Positions 41,299-51,998 of a DNA stretch of 61,608 nucleotides are shown here, piece by piece. This DNA is from Bacteroidales bacterium. GTDB lineage: Bacteria > Bacteroidota > Bacteroidia > Bacteroidales > JAADGE01. The notes beneath the pieces were generated by a model. That model made no database searches, was not told the origin of the DNA, and saw only the letters and a program-made list of their open reading frames with translations. Each line of letters opens with the position of its first letter. Position 1 is the stretch's first letter. Where the stretch lies: assembly GCA_021648725.1 (NCBI GenBank), contig JAKISF010000021.1:1-61608 (forward strand). Direction: 5' to 3'. The position numbers and the translations under genes were made by a program.

Positions 41299-43218
41299 TT
41301 ATCTTCTTTTTTTCTTTTGAAGTTCTTGTTGCTTTTGCATTTCACCAAGGCGTGTTTGCCACTTAGATTTCTTTTTAGGCTTTTTCTTTTGTGCATTTAA
41401 TTGAGACAGTAGTGCTTTTTCATCAATCATTCTTCTTATAACAAGTGTCTGAATAATTGTAATAACATTTGATAAGAAATAATAATAACTTAAACCTGCC
41501 GAATAATTATTGAACCACAACAGCATCATAACCGGCATTAAGTAAAGCATAAATTTCATACCGGGCATTTGAGTATTACCGCCTGACATTTGATTTTTAT
41601 TTAACAATTGACTGATTAACATTGCAACAGCCATTAATATAGTAAATAAACTGACATGATCACCGTACATCGGAATGCTGAATCCGTCCGGGAATGTCCA
41701 AATTGAATCATAAGATGATAAATCTGTTGCCCAAAGGAAACTTTTTTGACGAAGTTCAATAGATGCCGGAAAAAACCGGAACATCGCAATTAATATAGGC
41801 ATTTGCAACAGCATGGGCAAACAGCCGCCCATGGGGTTAACACCAACCTTTTTGTATAGTGCCATGGTTGCTTGTTGGCGTTCCATTGTTTTTTCTTTCG
41901 GAATTTTTTTATTTATTTCATCAATTTGCGGTTTTAAAACACGCATTTTTGCAGATGATTTAAAAGATTTAAAAGTTAAAGGAAATAAAGCCAATTTAAT
42001 TATTAAAGTCATAATTAAAATGATTAATCCCATATTTGATCCGAAAATTGAACCTAAGAAATTGAATAAGGGAATTACAATAATTTGATTTACCCATCTG
42101 AAAACAGACCAACCAAGCGGTATCATCCTCTTTAAATCTAAATTATCTTCACCTCTTACAGAAATTTTTCTTAGTATATCATAGTCATTCGGTCCCATAT
42201 AATATGAAAATTCATATTTTTGGTCGTTAGATTTATCAAATTCTAAATAAATATTGCTTTCAAAATCTTTTATATATTTCTCTTGTAACTCATCTTTCTT
42301 ATATTTAATTTTAGCCTCACTAAAACTGTCATGTGCAATTAAAATAGTTGAAAAAAAGTGATCTTTATATGCAATCCACTTAACTTTTGTGTCTAATATT
42401 TCTTCATCGTCATCAGACATACCTGTCATATATGTTACTTTATCATTCAATTGCTTGTAATAAATTGTAGTATTTTGATTTTCCCATTTAGCACCGTGCT
42501 CTTGTCTTCTGGATTTTGCTTTCCATAAAATATCAATATAACTTGAATTTGATGCTAATTCAGCTTCTAACCCGTAAAATCTGACATCAAATTTCAGGAT
42601 ATAAGATTCGGGTTCTAATGTGTATAAATATTCAATATACTTTCCTTGTCCGGCATTAATTCTTAAAGAAACTGATTGTTTTGAAGAACTTGCATCTATT
42701 AAAGTATCTCCGTTCATATTTTCAAAATATAAGCCTGATGTATTTATACGAATATTCTTACCGGAAAAGCTTAAATCAAATTGATTTTCATTATTATCAA
42801 ACAGAATTAAAGGTAGGCTGTCGTATGTTTGGAAGTTCTTTAATTGAGCAAAATACGGATATGCACCTTTTGTTGTAAATTTTATTTTGATTAATTGGTT
42901 TTCAAGTGTTATAAACTCTTCTTTTCCGTTAACCGAATTTGCAAATACACCGTAATCCTTTTCTAAGTTTATATTTTTTACAGAATCTACAACTGATGTG
43001 TCAACTATATTCTGAGTTTCTTTAATTTTTGCATTTTCAATTGAGTCCTGAATTCGTTTAATTGAATCAAAACGAAGTTGCTCTGCCCGGGCTCTGCTAA
43101 TTGAATCTTGTCTTTGCTGCATTGCTGCTTTTTCTTCTTTTGACGGGGCAGTGTATATTCCGTAACCGATCAGCAATGCAAAAATTAATATAATTCCGAT
43201 AATTTGATTTTTATCCAT
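41299..43218 (-). CDS. yidC: membrane protein insertase YidC
   Basis: YidC inserts and folds inner-membrane proteins, alone or with SecYEG. The first hydrophobic segment (residues 5-23, GIILIFALLIGYGIYTAP) is followed by a charged Arg/Gln-rich segment, a large periplasmic beta domain (about 85-350), and the C-terminal five-helix insertase core. Diagnostic features are MGLIILIMTLIIKLALFPLT, the cytoplasmic loop KTMERQQATMALYKKVGVNP, GCLPMLLQMPI and MLYLMPVMMLLWFNNYSAGL, ending in a basic tail. The length (639) is usual for Bacteroidota. It is the last gene of a DUF349-pyrG-yidC set (33-base gap from pyrG) and is followed by a strong terminator. Confidence 0.96.
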   Translation of the reverse strand: MDKNQIIGIILIFALLIGYGIYTAPSKEEKAAMQQRQDSISRARAEQLRFDSIKRIQDSIENAKIKETQNIVDTSVVDSVKNINLEKDYGVFANSVNGKEEFITLENQLIKIKFTTKGAYPYFAQLKNFQTYDSLPLILFDNNENQFDLSFSGKNIRINTSGLYFENMNGDTLIDASSSKQSVSLRINAGQGKYIEYLYTLEPESYILKFDVRFYGLEAELASNSSYIDILWKAKSRRQEHGAKWENQNTTIYYKQLNDKVTYMTGMSDDDEEILDTKVKWIAYKDHFFSTILIAHDSFSEAKIKYKKDELQEKYIKDFESNIYLEFDKSNDQKYEFSYYMGPNDYDILRKISVRGEDNLDLKRMIPLGWSVFRWVNQIIVIPLFNFLGSIFGSNMGLIILIMTLIIKLALFPLTFKSFKSSAKMRVLKPQIDEINKKIPKEKTMERQQATMALYKKVGVNPMGGCLPMLLQMPILIAMFRFFPASIELRQKSFLWATDLSSYDSIWTFPDGFSIPMYGDHVSLFTILMAVAMLISQLLNKNQMSGGNTQMPGMKFMLYLMPVMMLLWFNNYSAGLSYYYFLSNVITIIQTLVIRRMIDEKALLSQLNAQKKKPKKKSKWQTRLGEMQKQQELQKKKRR

Positions 43219-43250
43219 TTTTTCTTTCTTATTTTTTTTAAATAATTAAA

Positions 43251-44852
<1,602 letters not shown>

Positions 44853-44871
44853 TTAAATTGAGTTTACTATT

Positions 44872-46881
44872 TTATTCGTCACTTATATTTTCTAATTCTT
44901 CAATATTCTTTTTCATCATTGAAACTTTATCTTTTGCGGTTTCAATTTTATCATGAATATTTTTTATCAACGAATCTGACTCTTTTGAGCCACTGAAAAA
45001 CCCAATATTATTTTCCCATATTCTGATATCATCATTTAACTTATCGATTTGATTTTGAAGTCTTGATATTTCTTTGTAAGCTAATCTGTCTGAACCGGGC
45101 GATTTTTTAATAATTTCAAGATTTTCGTTAAATTTAAGTTCACGTTGTTTTTCTTTGCTTATATTTAACTTCCCTAATTGAGTGTCAATAGCATTATGAT
45201 ACTGTTTATAAATTTCATCTTTACTGTCGAAAGGGACATATCCAATTTCCAAAAATCTGTTTTGGAATTCTTTTAAACTTTTCAAGTCTTCAATTTGATT
45301 ATCTGAAAAATTGAATTCTTCAATTTCTTTTATTATTTCTTTCTTAAGAAATAAATTTTCTTTTTCGTTTGCTTTTTTACTTTTAAAATATTCTTTTTTT
45401 CTGTCAAAAAAGTTATTGCAAGCTTTTCTGAATCTTGTCCATATTTCATCAGAATATTTTTTAGGAACGGGTCCTATTGTTTTCCAGTCGTTTTGAATTT
45501 GCTTATATATTTCGGAAGTATTGTTCCATTCATTACTGTCTTGGAGGCTTTCAGCCTGCACACATAAATCTAATTTTTTCTGGTAATTATCATCTTTATG
45601 TTTTTCGCTCTCACTATAAAATTCTCTTATGCGAACAAAGAATTTATCGCAGGCAGTTTTAAATTGCTTATAAATTTCATTATTATGTTCTTTCGGAACA
45701 TATCCTATTTTTTTCCAAAGTTTTTGAAGTTCAACTACCTGGTTGGAAGCATCTTTCCATTCTTTATGATTTGTATATTCTCCTATTGCATATTCATCAG
45801 CTTTGCTGACTAAGAATTGCTTTGATTCAAGATTTTTCTCTTGTTGAACTTTTATTTCCTCAATATATTCCGAAAATTTTTCATTTATTTTTATTGTTGC
45901 AGCTTGAAACCTGCTCCAAATATCTTCTCGGTTTTCATTAGAAACAGATCCTGTTTCTTTCCATTTTTTATGTAGATTTTGTAATTCTTTTTTTGCTTTT
46001 GAATAGTTTGACTCTAAAAGAAGTTCTTCTGCTTGTTCACATAATTTAATTTTTGCATCAAAATTCTTTTTAAAATCGAGTTCTCTAAGCTCTTTATTAA
46101 CTTCTAAATAATCATAGAATTTTTGAACATTTTTATTATACTCGTCAAATAATACTTTTACATCATTTTTAGGCACCAAACCTATAGCATTCCATTTTTT
46201 TTGTAATTCTCTGAAATGATTAAATGTTTTATTAAATGTTTCGGGTTTGTTTATAAGTTCCTCAATTTCTTTTATAACTTTATATTTTAACTCAAGATTA
46301 TTCTTTTTTTCATCATTTAATTTTCTTTCCCAGGTTTCCTGTTTATCAATAAACTTTTGGAATAAATCTTTAAATTCATTTTCTTTTTCATCTTTAACTG
46401 ATTCATAGTCATCTGCATTTCCTCCGTCCTCAATAAATTTATCTTTTCTTTCTTGATCTTCTTTTTTTATTAAGTTATAAAAATTATCTCTTAAACTCTT
46501 TGCTTTTTTGTTATATTTTGTGGTATCATCATTTAACAGCAGTTCTTTAAAAACAACAATTATTTCTTCTTTTGATTTAGAAGAATAGTCGAATACTTCT
46601 TCTTCCGGAATGTCTTGTTCTTTAGTATCTTCTTGCTGTATTACCGCTTCCTTAGTTTCTGAAATATTTTCAGTATTTTTTTCCGAATTTTCATTTTTTT
46701 CAGGTTCAGCAGCTTTTTTTTCTGATTCAGAGTTAACTTCCTTGTTTAAGTTATCATCAGCATTTTTTTTATTCTGTTTTTCTTTTATTTTTTGTAATAT
46801 TTTATCAGCACTGCTAAGTTCTTTTTTTTCATTAACAGTATCTTGCAAGTTTTCAGTATTTTCGGTATTTTTTTCAGACAT
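44872..46881 (-). CDS. DUF349 repeat protein, coiled-coil
   Basis: Following an acidic, low-complexity N-terminus (about residues 1-105, rich in Glu/Asn/Lys), the protein has at least five DUF349 repeats: KKWNAIGLVPKNDVKVLFDE, KKWKETGSVSNENREDIWSR, KLWKKIGYVPKEHNNEIYKQ, NDWKTIGPVPKKYSDEIWTR and NRFLEIGYVPFDSKDEIYKQ. A C-terminal coiled coil (about 600-665) ends the protein. DUF349 is widespread in Bacteroidota and Actinobacteria; its function is not established to my knowledge. It is cytoplasmic by composition and first in the operon with pyrG and yidC, with a good promoter upstream. Confidence 0.88.
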   Translation of the reverse strand: MSEKNTENTENLQDTVNEKKELSSADKILQKIKEKQNKKNADDNLNKEVNSESEKKAAEPEKNENSEKNTENISETKEAVIQQEDTKEQDIPEEEVFDYSSKSKEEIIVVFKELLLNDDTTKYNKKAKSLRDNFYNLIKKEDQERKDKFIEDGGNADDYESVKDEKENEFKDLFQKFIDKQETWERKLNDEKKNNLELKYKVIKEIEELINKPETFNKTFNHFRELQKKWNAIGLVPKNDVKVLFDEYNKNVQKFYDYLEVNKELRELDFKKNFDAKIKLCEQAEELLLESNYSKAKKELQNLHKKWKETGSVSNENREDIWSRFQAATIKINEKFSEYIEEIKVQQEKNLESKQFLVSKADEYAIGEYTNHKEWKDASNQVVELQKLWKKIGYVPKEHNNEIYKQFKTACDKFFVRIREFYSESEKHKDDNYQKKLDLCVQAESLQDSNEWNNTSEIYKQIQNDWKTIGPVPKKYSDEIWTRFRKACNNFFDRKKEYFKSKKANEKENLFLKKEIIKEIEEFNFSDNQIEDLKSLKEFQNRFLEIGYVPFDSKDEIYKQYHNAIDTQLGKLNISKEKQRELKFNENLEIIKKSPGSDRLAYKEISRLQNQIDKLNDDIRIWENNIGFFSGSKESDSLIKNIHDKIETAKDKVSMMKKNIEELENISDE

Positions 46882-46934
46882 GGGTTCTTATTTATTAAAT
46901 TAAAAAGTGATAGAACATAAATTAATACAGACCG

Positions 46935-46966
46935 CAAATTTAATATATTATGTCAAAATCATCAAA
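46935..46966 (-). promoter_or_regulatory. Bacteroidota promoter for the DUF349-pyrG-yidC operon
   Basis: On the minus strand a TTTG -33 box (46963-46966) is separated by 20 bases from a TAAATTTG -7 box (46935-46942). Both fit the consensus TTTG-N17-23-TAnnTTTG. The DUF349 start codon is 53 bases further on. Confidence 0.65.
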
Positions 46967-47024
46967 AAAAAGGTTAAAGTTATACATAAATATAAAATAA
47001 CTATTTAAAAAAACAAATACACAT

Positions 47025-47050
47025 AATAAAAGATGAGATTATCTTTTATT
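47025..47050. promoter_or_regulatory. perfect 10-bp inverted repeat in front of the ccs promoter
   Basis: AATAAAAGAT (47025-47034) and ATCTTTTATT (47041-47050) are exact reverse complements around GAGATT. The right arm abuts the -7 box at 47054-47061, where an operator would be expected to sit between -33 and -7. Confidence 0.5.
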
Positions 47051-47053
47051 ATT

Positions 47054-47061
47054 TATATTTG
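47054..47061 (+). promoter_or_regulatory. -7 promoter box of the ccsB-ccsA operon
   Basis: TATATTTG matches TAnnTTTG exactly, 13 bases before the GTG start chosen for ccsB. A TTG at 47059 overlaps the box, which argues against it as a start. The implied leader is very short. Confidence 0.5.
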
Positions 47062-47073
47062 CAAAAAAAAGAC

Positions 47074-48360
47074 GTGAGCGATAATAATAAAAAAAGAAAA
47101 CTATTTAAATTTCCGTGGCAATACAAAGAAGGGTTTGTAATTTCATTATTATTAATAATACTCGGATCGATTTTAGGCTTAATTACAAAAGAGCCGATAA
47201 ATTTTCCGGGATTCCCGACAAATTTATCCTTTGTAATAACATACACATTATTATTAACAGCTATATATAAATTTGAAAGAAATAATAAAGTTGTACAATG
47301 GCTTTCCGGAATTCCTGCTGCTGTAAGTTCGATTATACTATTTACTGCTCTTTCCTTAATTCTCGGCATTGTTCCGCAAGTAAATACAGGGGTTGTTTTA
47401 AAAGATGATATATTCTTTTCGTTAGGCTTAAAACATATGGCAACAAGTTGGCTGTTGGTATTCGGATATTTCTTTTTTATGACTTCTTTAGGTTTTGCTA
47501 CGGTAAAAATGTTTATGCCTTTTAAAAAGAAAAAATTAGGAATACTATTCAGCCACTTAGGGTTATACATTATCATTATTGCAGGAATTGCCGGGAGCGG
47601 AGATGCAATGAGAACTTATTTTTCTCTTGAAAAAGATGCGATTCCTACAAATATTGTCAGGGACTTTTATTCTGATAAAATGTATAAAACTCCTTTTAAA
47701 TTGAAATTACGAGAATTTAATATTATTGAGTATAATCCTAAGATTGTTCTTGTTAAATCAAAAAATGACAGTTTAATTTTTCCTGATAATAATAAACATT
47801 TTATTGCTGGAGATTCATTAACGGGAGAATTTCAGGAATGGAAAATTAAAGTTGTTAAATATTTAAAATCATCATATCCTACTGACAGTTTATATTCAAA
47901 TTTCACTGAAGCAAATTATATCGGTTCTCTGCCTTCTGCATTAGTTGAAATATATAATAAAAATAATGAATTAATAAACAAAGATTGGATTACTGCCGGA
48001 AATTTTGTTTGGTACAGAAAAAACATTGCTGTTAATGACAACTATTATTTTGCAATGTTAAAGCCCGAACCGAAAGAATTCAGTTCTGCTGTAACTGCTT
48101 TTTTGCCTGACGGAACTTCAGAAAATTTCATAATAAAAGTTAACAAACCTAAAACAATTATGGGCTGGAAAATATATCAAACAGGTTATGATACAACCAG
48201 AGGAAAATGGTCTAATCAAAGTATTTTAGAAGCAGGAAAAGATCCTTGGTTACCGGTTGTATATTCCGGAATATTTTTGCTGATAATCGGAGCATTTTAT
48301 TTGTTTTGGTTAGGCGGTACAACAATTAAAAATGAAGATGAAATAACTAATAAAAATTAA
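47074..48360 (+). CDS. cytochrome c biogenesis protein ResB/CcsB-like
   Basis: This is a ResB-domain membrane protein of cytochrome c maturation system II. Hydrophobic helices are visible at about 20-40 (EGFVISLLLIILGSILGLIT), 50-70, 90-110, 130-155 and 165-185, then a large soluble domain (about 190-395), and a last helix PVVYSGIFLLIIGAFYLFWL near the C-terminus. I chose the GTG at 47074 (428 residues); a TTG at 47059 adds five residues but lies on the promoter box. The ccsA gene follows after four bases, so the two halves of the haem lyase (ResB/ResC) are separate genes here. Confidence 0.85.
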   Translation: MSDNNKKRKLFKFPWQYKEGFVISLLLIILGSILGLITKEPINFPGFPTNLSFVITYTLLLTAIYKFERNNKVVQWLSGIPAAVSSIILFTALSLILGIVPQVNTGVVLKDDIFFSLGLKHMATSWLLVFGYFFFMTSLGFATVKMFMPFKKKKLGILFSHLGLYIIIIAGIAGSGDAMRTYFSLEKDAIPTNIVRDFYSDKMYKTPFKLKLREFNIIEYNPKIVLVKSKNDSLIFPDNNKHFIAGDSLTGEFQEWKIKVVKYLKSSYPTDSLYSNFTEANYIGSLPSALVEIYNKNNELINKDWITAGNFVWYRKNIAVNDNYYFAMLKPEPKEFSSAVTAFLPDGTSENFIIKVNKPKTIMGWKIYQTGYDTTRGKWSNQSILEAGKDPWLPVVYSGIFLLIIGAFYLFWLGGTTIKNEDEITNKN

Positions 48361-48364
48361 GAAA

Positions 48365-49252
48365 ATGAACTGGATAGATTTCCCGTATATTGCATATACA
48401 GCTGTTATGCTTTTAACTTTTTCATTTACTGTTTTTTTCTTTCCGGTTAAAAAGAAAATTAAGTATTTATTGGCAAATATTTTATCAATTACAGCAATTC
48501 TGCTGTTTGCTTATTTTATAACTTCGTTATGGGTAAGTCTTGAAAGACCTCCGTTACGAACCCTAGGAGAAACACGCCTTTGGTATGCAGTATTTTTGCC
48601 GATTTTAGGTTTAATAACTTTTAATCGTTGGAAGTATTTTTGGTTTTTGGCATACAGTAATCTTTTAGCTGTTGTATTTATTTTGATAAATTTATCGCAT
48701 CCCGAAACTTATAACAAAACTTTAATGCCAGCCTTACAAAGCCCTTGGTTTGTGCCTCATGTTATTGTTTATATACTTTCTTATGCAGTATTAAGTGTTT
48801 CATGGTTGGTAGCAATAAAAGGTTTAACAATATCAAATTCTAAATTAAAGGGTTTTGCAAAAAATGTTTCGATTCTTTTAAGCCCGTTTTATTTTTTAAT
48901 ACAGCTTTTCTCAGAAGATGAAGACGAAAGCAGCGAAAAAGTTCTGAAAATGGCAGACAATATTGTATTTATCGGTTTTGCATTTCTGACTCTCGGCATA
49001 TTATTCGGAGCTTTGTGGGCAAAAGAAGCTTGGGGTAATTATTGGACTTGGGATCCGAAAGAAACATGGGCATTATTAACTTTTTTAGTTTACCTTATTT
49101 ATATTCATATAAGAACACACCACAAAGACAGAACAAAAATGCACTTACGGGTTTTAAGTATTTCTTTTATTTTTCTACTGGCAGCTTGGTTTGGTGTAAA
49201 TTATATGCCGTCTGCAAAAAACAGTGTTCATACATATTCGCAACAAGAGTAG
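48365..49252 (+). CDS. ccsA: cytochrome c biogenesis protein CcsA (ResC)
   Basis: This is the haem-handling half of the system II cytochrome c synthase. About eight hydrophobic helices are visible. The haem-binding tryptophan-rich WWD-type motif is WGNYWTWDPKETWALLTF at about residues 224-241, near invariant in the family. Conserved His residues occur before and after it (PHVIVYILSY and IHIRTHHKD). The length (295) is normal. It is directly downstream of ccsB and is followed, convergent and one base away, by lptD; no terminator hairpin was seen. Confidence 0.93.
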   Translation: MNWIDFPYIAYTAVMLLTFSFTVFFFPVKKKIKYLLANILSITAILLFAYFITSLWVSLERPPLRTLGETRLWYAVFLPILGLITFNRWKYFWFLAYSNLLAVVFILINLSHPETYNKTLMPALQSPWFVPHVIVYILSYAVLSVSWLVAIKGLTISNSKLKGFAKNVSILLSPFYFLIQLFSEDEDESSEKVLKMADNIVFIGFAFLTLGILFGALWAKEAWGNYWTWDPKETWALLTFLVYLIYIHIRTHHKDRTKMHLRVLSISFIFLLAAWFGVNYMPSAKNSVHTYSQQE

Positions 49253-49253
49253 T

Positions 49254-51908
49254 TTAATTGTAATTTCTTATTACTTCTTTACGTTTTTCGTATTTTAAAT
49301 CTTTAAGAACCGAAGATTTAATATTTATACGGAATGTATAACTTTTCCATGATCCGAAAGGAATAACATTAAAGCTCATTTCCCAACAGTGCAAATCTCT
49401 GTACACCGATAAATTTGCCGAAATAAACTTTTTTGCCGAAAAGTCATATCGTGAACTTGCAGTTATTTTCCAGTTATTTGTTAAAGAAAAGCTACCGTTT
49501 AAAGATGCAGTTTGCGTAGTTTTAGGAATAAATGATTGAGTGGCGGCATCAAAAACTGTTTTATTGAATACAAAATCATAATTTATGCTTAAATTCCAAG
49601 GAATATTAAAATCTGTGTACGGGATATCCGGATTTAAATAATAAAAAGAATTGCCGAGAAACCCGGAAGTCTTTGAAGCAGATTTATTTTTTTTCTTATT
49701 AGTTCTTAATGAACCGGAAACTGAAAAGCTCGCATTCTGAAACCTTGCAATTCTCTTATTTTCAACCAGTTCAAAAACATTTATTTTTTTTCCTACAGAG
49801 TCAACAGCATAAGGTTCAAAACTTGCGGCAAATCTTGCAGAAAAATTACCGAATAATTTTGTGTTACCGGCTATTCTTATCGGTGCCATATTTAAAGAAT
49901 CTACGGCTAAATTATAAGATGTATTTACTGACAGATTATCTAAAAGCTTAATTTTTGTTGCTTCTTCAATAGTATCGTTTTTATTTTTCAACTTCATTTC
50001 AAAGTTATTCCCTATACTTAAACCTATTGCACCTCGTCTTCCGGTAGGAGGTGTTCCGTAAATAAACCCGGCTGTATGTGAATAGTACGGAGATATGCTG
50101 TCTAAACTGTTATAACCGTAAAAACCCCAAAATTCTCGACTGAAATCAGGATTATAATTAAATGAAATTGCGGGAGACATTACATGTCTTATTGCTTGTA
50201 CTCGACCTTTATTAATATTTAAAGTTCCGTATAGTTTGGTTGAAAAAGGAACAGAAATACTAAAATTAAAAGGATGAGAAATTTTATTAATTGTATCTTG
50301 TGTTGCTTCTTGGATAATTTCATTATTATTGACAACAAATACATTTCTTTCGTTTAAATATTTTGCATATAAACGTCCGGTATAGCTTATTGACGGAGCA
50401 ACATTAATAAATTCGAACAAACTAAAAGATGTACTGACAGGAACAGAATATTGCAAACCGTTTTGCATCCTATTTAATGTTTGGCGAGTAAAAAGTAAAG
50501 TATCAACCGTATTTACAGTATTTTTTGCATTAATATTAAGTGAATATCCTATTTTTTGATACCATTTTGAACTTCCTGTTCCTAAATTCTTAAAAGGAAA
50601 CTGTTTTTTTACATTAAAAGAAAATGTCGGAAGGTTTAAATTTGTCATCTGTGTTTTTGTGTTTTGACTAAACCCCAGCTTTGCAGAAAAGTTAAAAACA
50701 CTTCCGGGTTTAGACCACATATAAGAAATATTTGACGATTTCTGAGTATTTGCATTTTCAGAAATGTTCTTTGCATTCAAATCATTATGTCCAGACATTC
50801 CAAAGTCTAAATTGGTTGAGAAAGTACTGTTAGGATTTGCTTTTGTATCTTGTCTGTATGAGCTTTTTACCCAAAAAGTATTTCTTACAACAGAATTAGG
50901 CAATTCTTTTTCTCCGGTTCTGTGTTTACTGTAAACAAAATTTAATTTTCCCGAAAACTTATAAAGCACTTTAAAATCAGAATTCAAAGTTAAACCCCAA
51001 CTTCCTTTTGAATAAACTTCACCGGTTAAAGAAGCATTTACTTTTTCGTTAATTGCCATAAAATACCCTCCGTTTCTTAAATAAAACCCCCTGGCTACAT
51101 CTTCTCCGTATTCGGGAATAATTAATCCGGAAGAATTCTGTTTCTGGTTAGGCAATAAACCGAAAGGTAAACCGATAGGCAGAGGAATATCTGCAATTAC
51201 AAAATTCATCGGTCCTGAAATTACATGCTTATCAGGAATTTTTTTTGCTTTGCTTAGCCTGATATAATAATGCGGATGATCTAAATCACAAGTCGTAAAC
51301 TTTCCGTTTTTTATATGAAACTCTTTATTAGATTGCATCTTACCTCTGTCAGCATGTAGGTGAAAACCCTGCTCTTGATCCATCTTTGTATCAATAACCA
51401 AAGCTCTTTTACTTTTAAAGTTATATTTAATACTTTTTACGGTAAATGATTCCTTATCTTGTGTTAATATAGGCTTTGTTGTGCCTGAACTGTCTTCAAC
51501 CATTTTTGCATACAAATAACTTTCATCTGTACTTATTTCAACATAGGCAGATTTTAAATTCATGTCGGTTGCGGATAAATCACCTATCCCGTATAAATAC
51601 ATTTTTTCTGCTGCTAAATCAAACAATATTGAGTCTGCACTTGTATAATCAATAACTTGGTCAATTGCATCCGAAGAAATTGTTTTAGTCTTTACAGAAT
51701 CAACAGAAATACTGTCAGCAGTGATACTATTTGTTTGAATACCTGACAAGATAATTGAATCTTTTAATATAATATTCTTCTCAACCGAAATTGAATCTTC
51801 TTGAGACAAAACTATTTTCACAGAAAATAAAATTAACGACAGCAGTAAATACTTTGTATAAAAAAATCTATTTTTAATAATTAATATATTAATTTTGTTG
51901 AAATTCAA
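49254..51908 (-). CDS. LptD-like outer-membrane LPS assembly protein (OstA type)
   Basis: The protein inserts lipopolysaccharide into the outer leaflet. A signal peptide (YLLLSLILFSVKIVLSQ, about residues 20-36) precedes an OstA/LptA-like beta-jellyroll (about 90-230, with DQVIDYTSADSILFDLAAEK and HADRGKMQSNKEFHIKNGKF). A large barrel domain (about 270-880) follows, with repeated aromatic strands such as IGYSLNINAKNTVNTVD. At 884 residues it is the size of Bacteroidota LptD homologues. It is divergent from the amidase-mlaD pair, as is common in Bacteroidota. Confidence 0.85.
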   Translation of the reverse strand: MNFNKINILIIKNRFFYTKYLLLSLILFSVKIVLSQEDSISVEKNIILKDSIILSGIQTNSITADSISVDSVKTKTISSDAIDQVIDYTSADSILFDLAAEKMYLYGIGDLSATDMNLKSAYVEISTDESYLYAKMVEDSSGTTKPILTQDKESFTVKSIKYNFKSKRALVIDTKMDQEQGFHLHADRGKMQSNKEFHIKNGKFTTCDLDHPHYYIRLSKAKKIPDKHVISGPMNFVIADIPLPIGLPFGLLPNQKQNSSGLIIPEYGEDVARGFYLRNGGYFMAINEKVNASLTGEVYSKGSWGLTLNSDFKVLYKFSGKLNFVYSKHRTGEKELPNSVVRNTFWVKSSYRQDTKANPNSTFSTNLDFGMSGHNDLNAKNISENANTQKSSNISYMWSKPGSVFNFSAKLGFSQNTKTQMTNLNLPTFSFNVKKQFPFKNLGTGSSKWYQKIGYSLNINAKNTVNTVDTLLFTRQTLNRMQNGLQYSVPVSTSFSLFEFINVAPSISYTGRLYAKYLNERNVFVVNNNEIIQEATQDTINKISHPFNFSISVPFSTKLYGTLNINKGRVQAIRHVMSPAISFNYNPDFSREFWGFYGYNSLDSISPYYSHTAGFIYGTPPTGRRGAIGLSIGNNFEMKLKNKNDTIEEATKIKLLDNLSVNTSYNLAVDSLNMAPIRIAGNTKLFGNFSARFAASFEPYAVDSVGKKINVFELVENKRIARFQNASFSVSGSLRTNKKKNKSASKTSGFLGNSFYYLNPDIPYTDFNIPWNLSINYDFVFNKTVFDAATQSFIPKTTQTASLNGSFSLTNNWKITASSRYDFSAKKFISANLSVYRDLHCWEMSFNVIPFGSWKSYTFRINIKSSVLKDLKYEKRKEVIRNYN

Positions 51909-51926
51909 AAGAGTTAATTTTCATTG

Positions 51927-51934
51927 CAAAATTA
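51927..51934 (-). promoter_or_regulatory. candidate -7 box for the lptD-like gene
   Basis: On the minus strand TAATTTTG fits TAnnTTTG and lies 18 bases before the ATG at 51908, so the leader would be very short. No -33 box found. Confidence 0.35.
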
Positions 51935-51998
51935 TAATAATAAAGATAACTATTAAAACTCGTTTATATTAATATTTGTTAAAACTGCAATATTAAAA

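Noticed and set aside
47059-47073. TTG start for the ResB-like gene at 47059
   Set aside because: It overlaps an exact -7 promoter box; GTG at 47074 is in frame just downstream.
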